In this document: positions 33,809 to 35,043 of the stretch, piece by piece
Numbering within the stretch: position 1 is the first letter of the stretch
Layout: every line of letters starts with the position of its first letter
The notes under the pieces: generated by a model
Seen by the model: the letters and a program-made list of their open reading frames with translations, nothing else
Told to the model about the DNA's origin: nothing
The model's database searches: none
Source: Halochromatium roseum
GTDB lineage: Bacteria > Pseudomonadota > Gammaproteobacteria > Chromatiales > Chromatiaceae
NCBI RefSeq assembly: GCF_016653315.1
Contig: NZ_NHSH01000040.1
Coordinates: 1-35,043, forward strand
Direction of reading: 5' to 3'
Length of the DNA: 35,043 nucleotides
Made by a program: the position numbers and the translations under genes

Positions 33809-35043
33809 ATGCTAAGTGCCAGCCTGAGCATCATGCCATCGACCAATCATTCTACAGCTGCCGATTCAGGGCTTGACCTTCTGAGTCAACTCTATCCGCC
33901 GCAGACTCTGCTTCATGTCGGCATCGGCCATGGTGCCGGTCCCATGCACCGCTGGCGGGAGTGGCCCGAGCCCGAGGCTGTGGTTCTGATCGACGCGGAT
34001 GCGGGGCGGACGCAGTGGGCGGCTCCCCTGGTCGCCGAACGGCCGCATTGGCACTTGCTTAACGATGTGGTACTCGATCAGGCGGACGGATCGGGTCAGT
34101 ATTATCGAGCAAGCAACCCTGACGAAGACGGTTTGCTAGCCTCGAGTGCGTTGACAGCTCTTTGGCCAAACCTTCGCGAACTTGACCAGTGCGAGCGCCC
34201 GATGCAGCGCCTGGATGGGCTGCTCGGTGAGTTGTCGTTGAGTTCAGCGCAACAAGCCGCGCATGCGCTCTGGCTGCTGATCGATTGCCTGCCGGCTGGC
34301 CGGATTCTACGGGGTGCGGGCGACTTGCTTGCAAGAACGACTGTGGTCTGGGCGCGTGTGCTGCTACAGCCTCTCGTGGAGGATGCCGAGGATGCTCTGC
34401 TGAGTGCGATCCAAGCCCAGCTCGAGCCGCTTCATTTCCGCTGTGTTCAGATCACTGAGAGCCATCATCCCGCCGTCGGCTATGCGGTCTTCGTTCGCGA
34501 CTGGTCGGGGCAGCTGCGAGATGAAGTGCGCCATCTTGAGGCGATTGAGGCCCAGGGCAGGGCTGCTGCCGTGCAGCAGACGGCGGCGCTGAATGAGCAA
34601 CTTGAAGCCGCGAAAGCGGAGTCCGCGGAGCAGGCGAAGCTCGCGGCTGAGCATGGCCAACAACTGCAGCAAGCGACTCAGGCGCAACAGCAAGCGCAGG
34701 CCAAGGTCGAGGAACTGACCAAGACCCTGCAGCAGACGACGGAGGCCAGGCATCAAGCCGAGGCCAAGCGTGATGAGCTTGCCAAGGCAGTGGAGCAAGG
34801 TGCACAGGCCAAGAGTCAGGTCGAGGCTAAAGCCAACGATCTTGTCAAAGCGCTTGAGGCGGCCAAAGCAGAGTCGAAACAGCAGGCTGAATTAGCCGCG
34901 CAGCACAAAGCCGAGGCCGAGAAGCAAGCCCAGCAGGTGGCGCAGCATAAAGCCGAGGCCGAGAAACAGGCGAAGCTCGCAGCCGAGCGTGGCCAACAGC
35001 TGCAGCAAGCGACTCAGGCGCAACAGCAAGCGCAGGCCAAGGT
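33809..35043 (+). CDS. Long coiled-coil protein, 3' end outside window
   Basis: The frame is open from the TAG at 33788-33790 to the window end with no stop, giving at least 411 residues. The N-terminal 245 residues form a globular part: 'LLHVGIGHGAGPMHRW' and 'AVVLIDADAGRTQW' look like the first strands of a methyltransferase-like Rossmann fold (Gly-rich loop, then Asp at the strand end). From about residue 250 the sequence is an Ala/Gln/Glu/Lys-rich coiled coil ('AKAESAEQAKLAAEHGQQLQ'). The start could be ATG 33809, ATG 33833 or TTG 33797; none has a good ribosome site. The architecture (globular head then coiled coil) recalls the 24388 gene. It is GC-rich, unlike the lyase gene before it. 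Confidence 0.8.
   Translation, partial: MLSASLSIMPSTNHSTAADSGLDLLSQLYPPQTLLHVGIGHGAGPMHRWREWPEPEAVVLIDADAGRTQWAAPLVAERPHWHLLNDVVLDQADGSGQYYRASNPDEDGLLASSALTALWPNLRELDQCERPMQRLDGLLGELSLSSAQQAAHALWLLIDCLPAGRILRGAGDLLARTTVVWARVLLQPLVEDAEDALLSAIQAQLEPLHFRCVQITESHHPAVGYAVFVRDWSGQLRDEVRHLEAIEAQGRAAAVQQTAALNEQLEAAKAESAEQAKLAAEHGQQLQQATQAQQQAQAKVEELTKTLQQTTEARHQAEAKRDELAKAVEQGAQAKSQVEAKANDLVKALEAAKAESKQQAELAAQHKAEAEKQAQQVAQHKAEAEKQAKLAAERGQQLQQATQAQQQAQAK
34637..35043 (+). repeat. 71-bp near-identical repeat within the terminal coiled-coil gene
   Basis: Bases 34637-34707 and 34973-35043 match at 67 of 71 positions by my count, with an offset of 336 bases (112 residues, exactly 16 heptads). The second copy touches the window end, so the array probably continues. 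A shorter repeat (aaagccgaggccgagaa) occurs twice between them. Confidence 0.88.

Noticed and set aside
1-35043. CRISPR arrays, tRNA or rRNA genes, intact insertion sequences
   Set aside because: None were seen on reading: no regularly spaced repeats, no cloverleaf-like segments, and no transposase with terminal repeats.

Overview
The window reads as a cell-surface polysaccharide and surface-layer locus of a Gram-negative bacterium, most likely a gammaproteobacterium. A purple sulfur bacterium (Chromatiales) is my best guess, because SapC, type I secretion, DUF6311 and multidomain glycosyltransferases occur together; this is a guess from memory of such gene sets, not a search. Base composition is mosaic. 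The first 3.9 kb and roughly 30.5-33.3 kb are clearly AT-richer than the core (22 G/C of 60 at 901-960 and 23 of 60 at 31141-31200, against 37 of 60 at 5281-5340).

Layout: (1) 1-3.9 kb, + strand: a truncated DUF6311 membrane protein, GtrA flippase, full-length DUF6311 membrane protein and GtrB-type polyprenyl-phosphate glycosyltransferase, which together look like a three-component lipid-linked sugar modification cassette. (2) 4.0-11.5 kb, +: Wzm/Wzt ABC exporter with a C-terminal glycan-recognition domain on Wzt, a DUF4214 + coiled coil + methyltransferase protein resembling O-antigen chain terminators, a GT4 enzyme and a double GT4 fusion. (3) 11.5-15.5 kb, - strand: membrane fusion protein, PrtD-type ABC ATPase and SapC, a type I secretion cassette like that of S-layer systems. 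No outer-membrane channel gene is visible. (4) 15.6-19.2 kb, +: a GT4 and a large GT2 with N-terminal beta-rich repeats. (5) 19.3-21.5 kb, +: an unrecognised protein, then a Cys-free acidic RTX protein with two DUF4214 units, the best candidate cargo of region 3, closed by two hairpins. (6) 21.5-32.4 kb, +: four very large proteins: GT2-methyltransferase fusion, coiled coil with internal duplication, GT2-GT4 fusion, and a protein with two GT-A domains. (7) 32.4-33.3 kb: an exported polysaccharide-lyase-like protein. (8) 33.3-33.8 kb: no convincing gene. (9) 33.8 kb to the end: a long coiled-coil gene that runs off the window.

The most interesting reading is that polysaccharide export (Wzm/Wzt) and secretion of an RTX/DUF4214 surface protein are built as one locus. 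DUF4214 occurs both on the secreted protein and on the putative chain-terminating methyltransferase. In Caulobacter the RsaA S-layer secretion genes also lie beside O-antigen genes and the S-layer binds the LPS. The parallel suggests a surface layer anchored on the exported glycan here too; this is inference.
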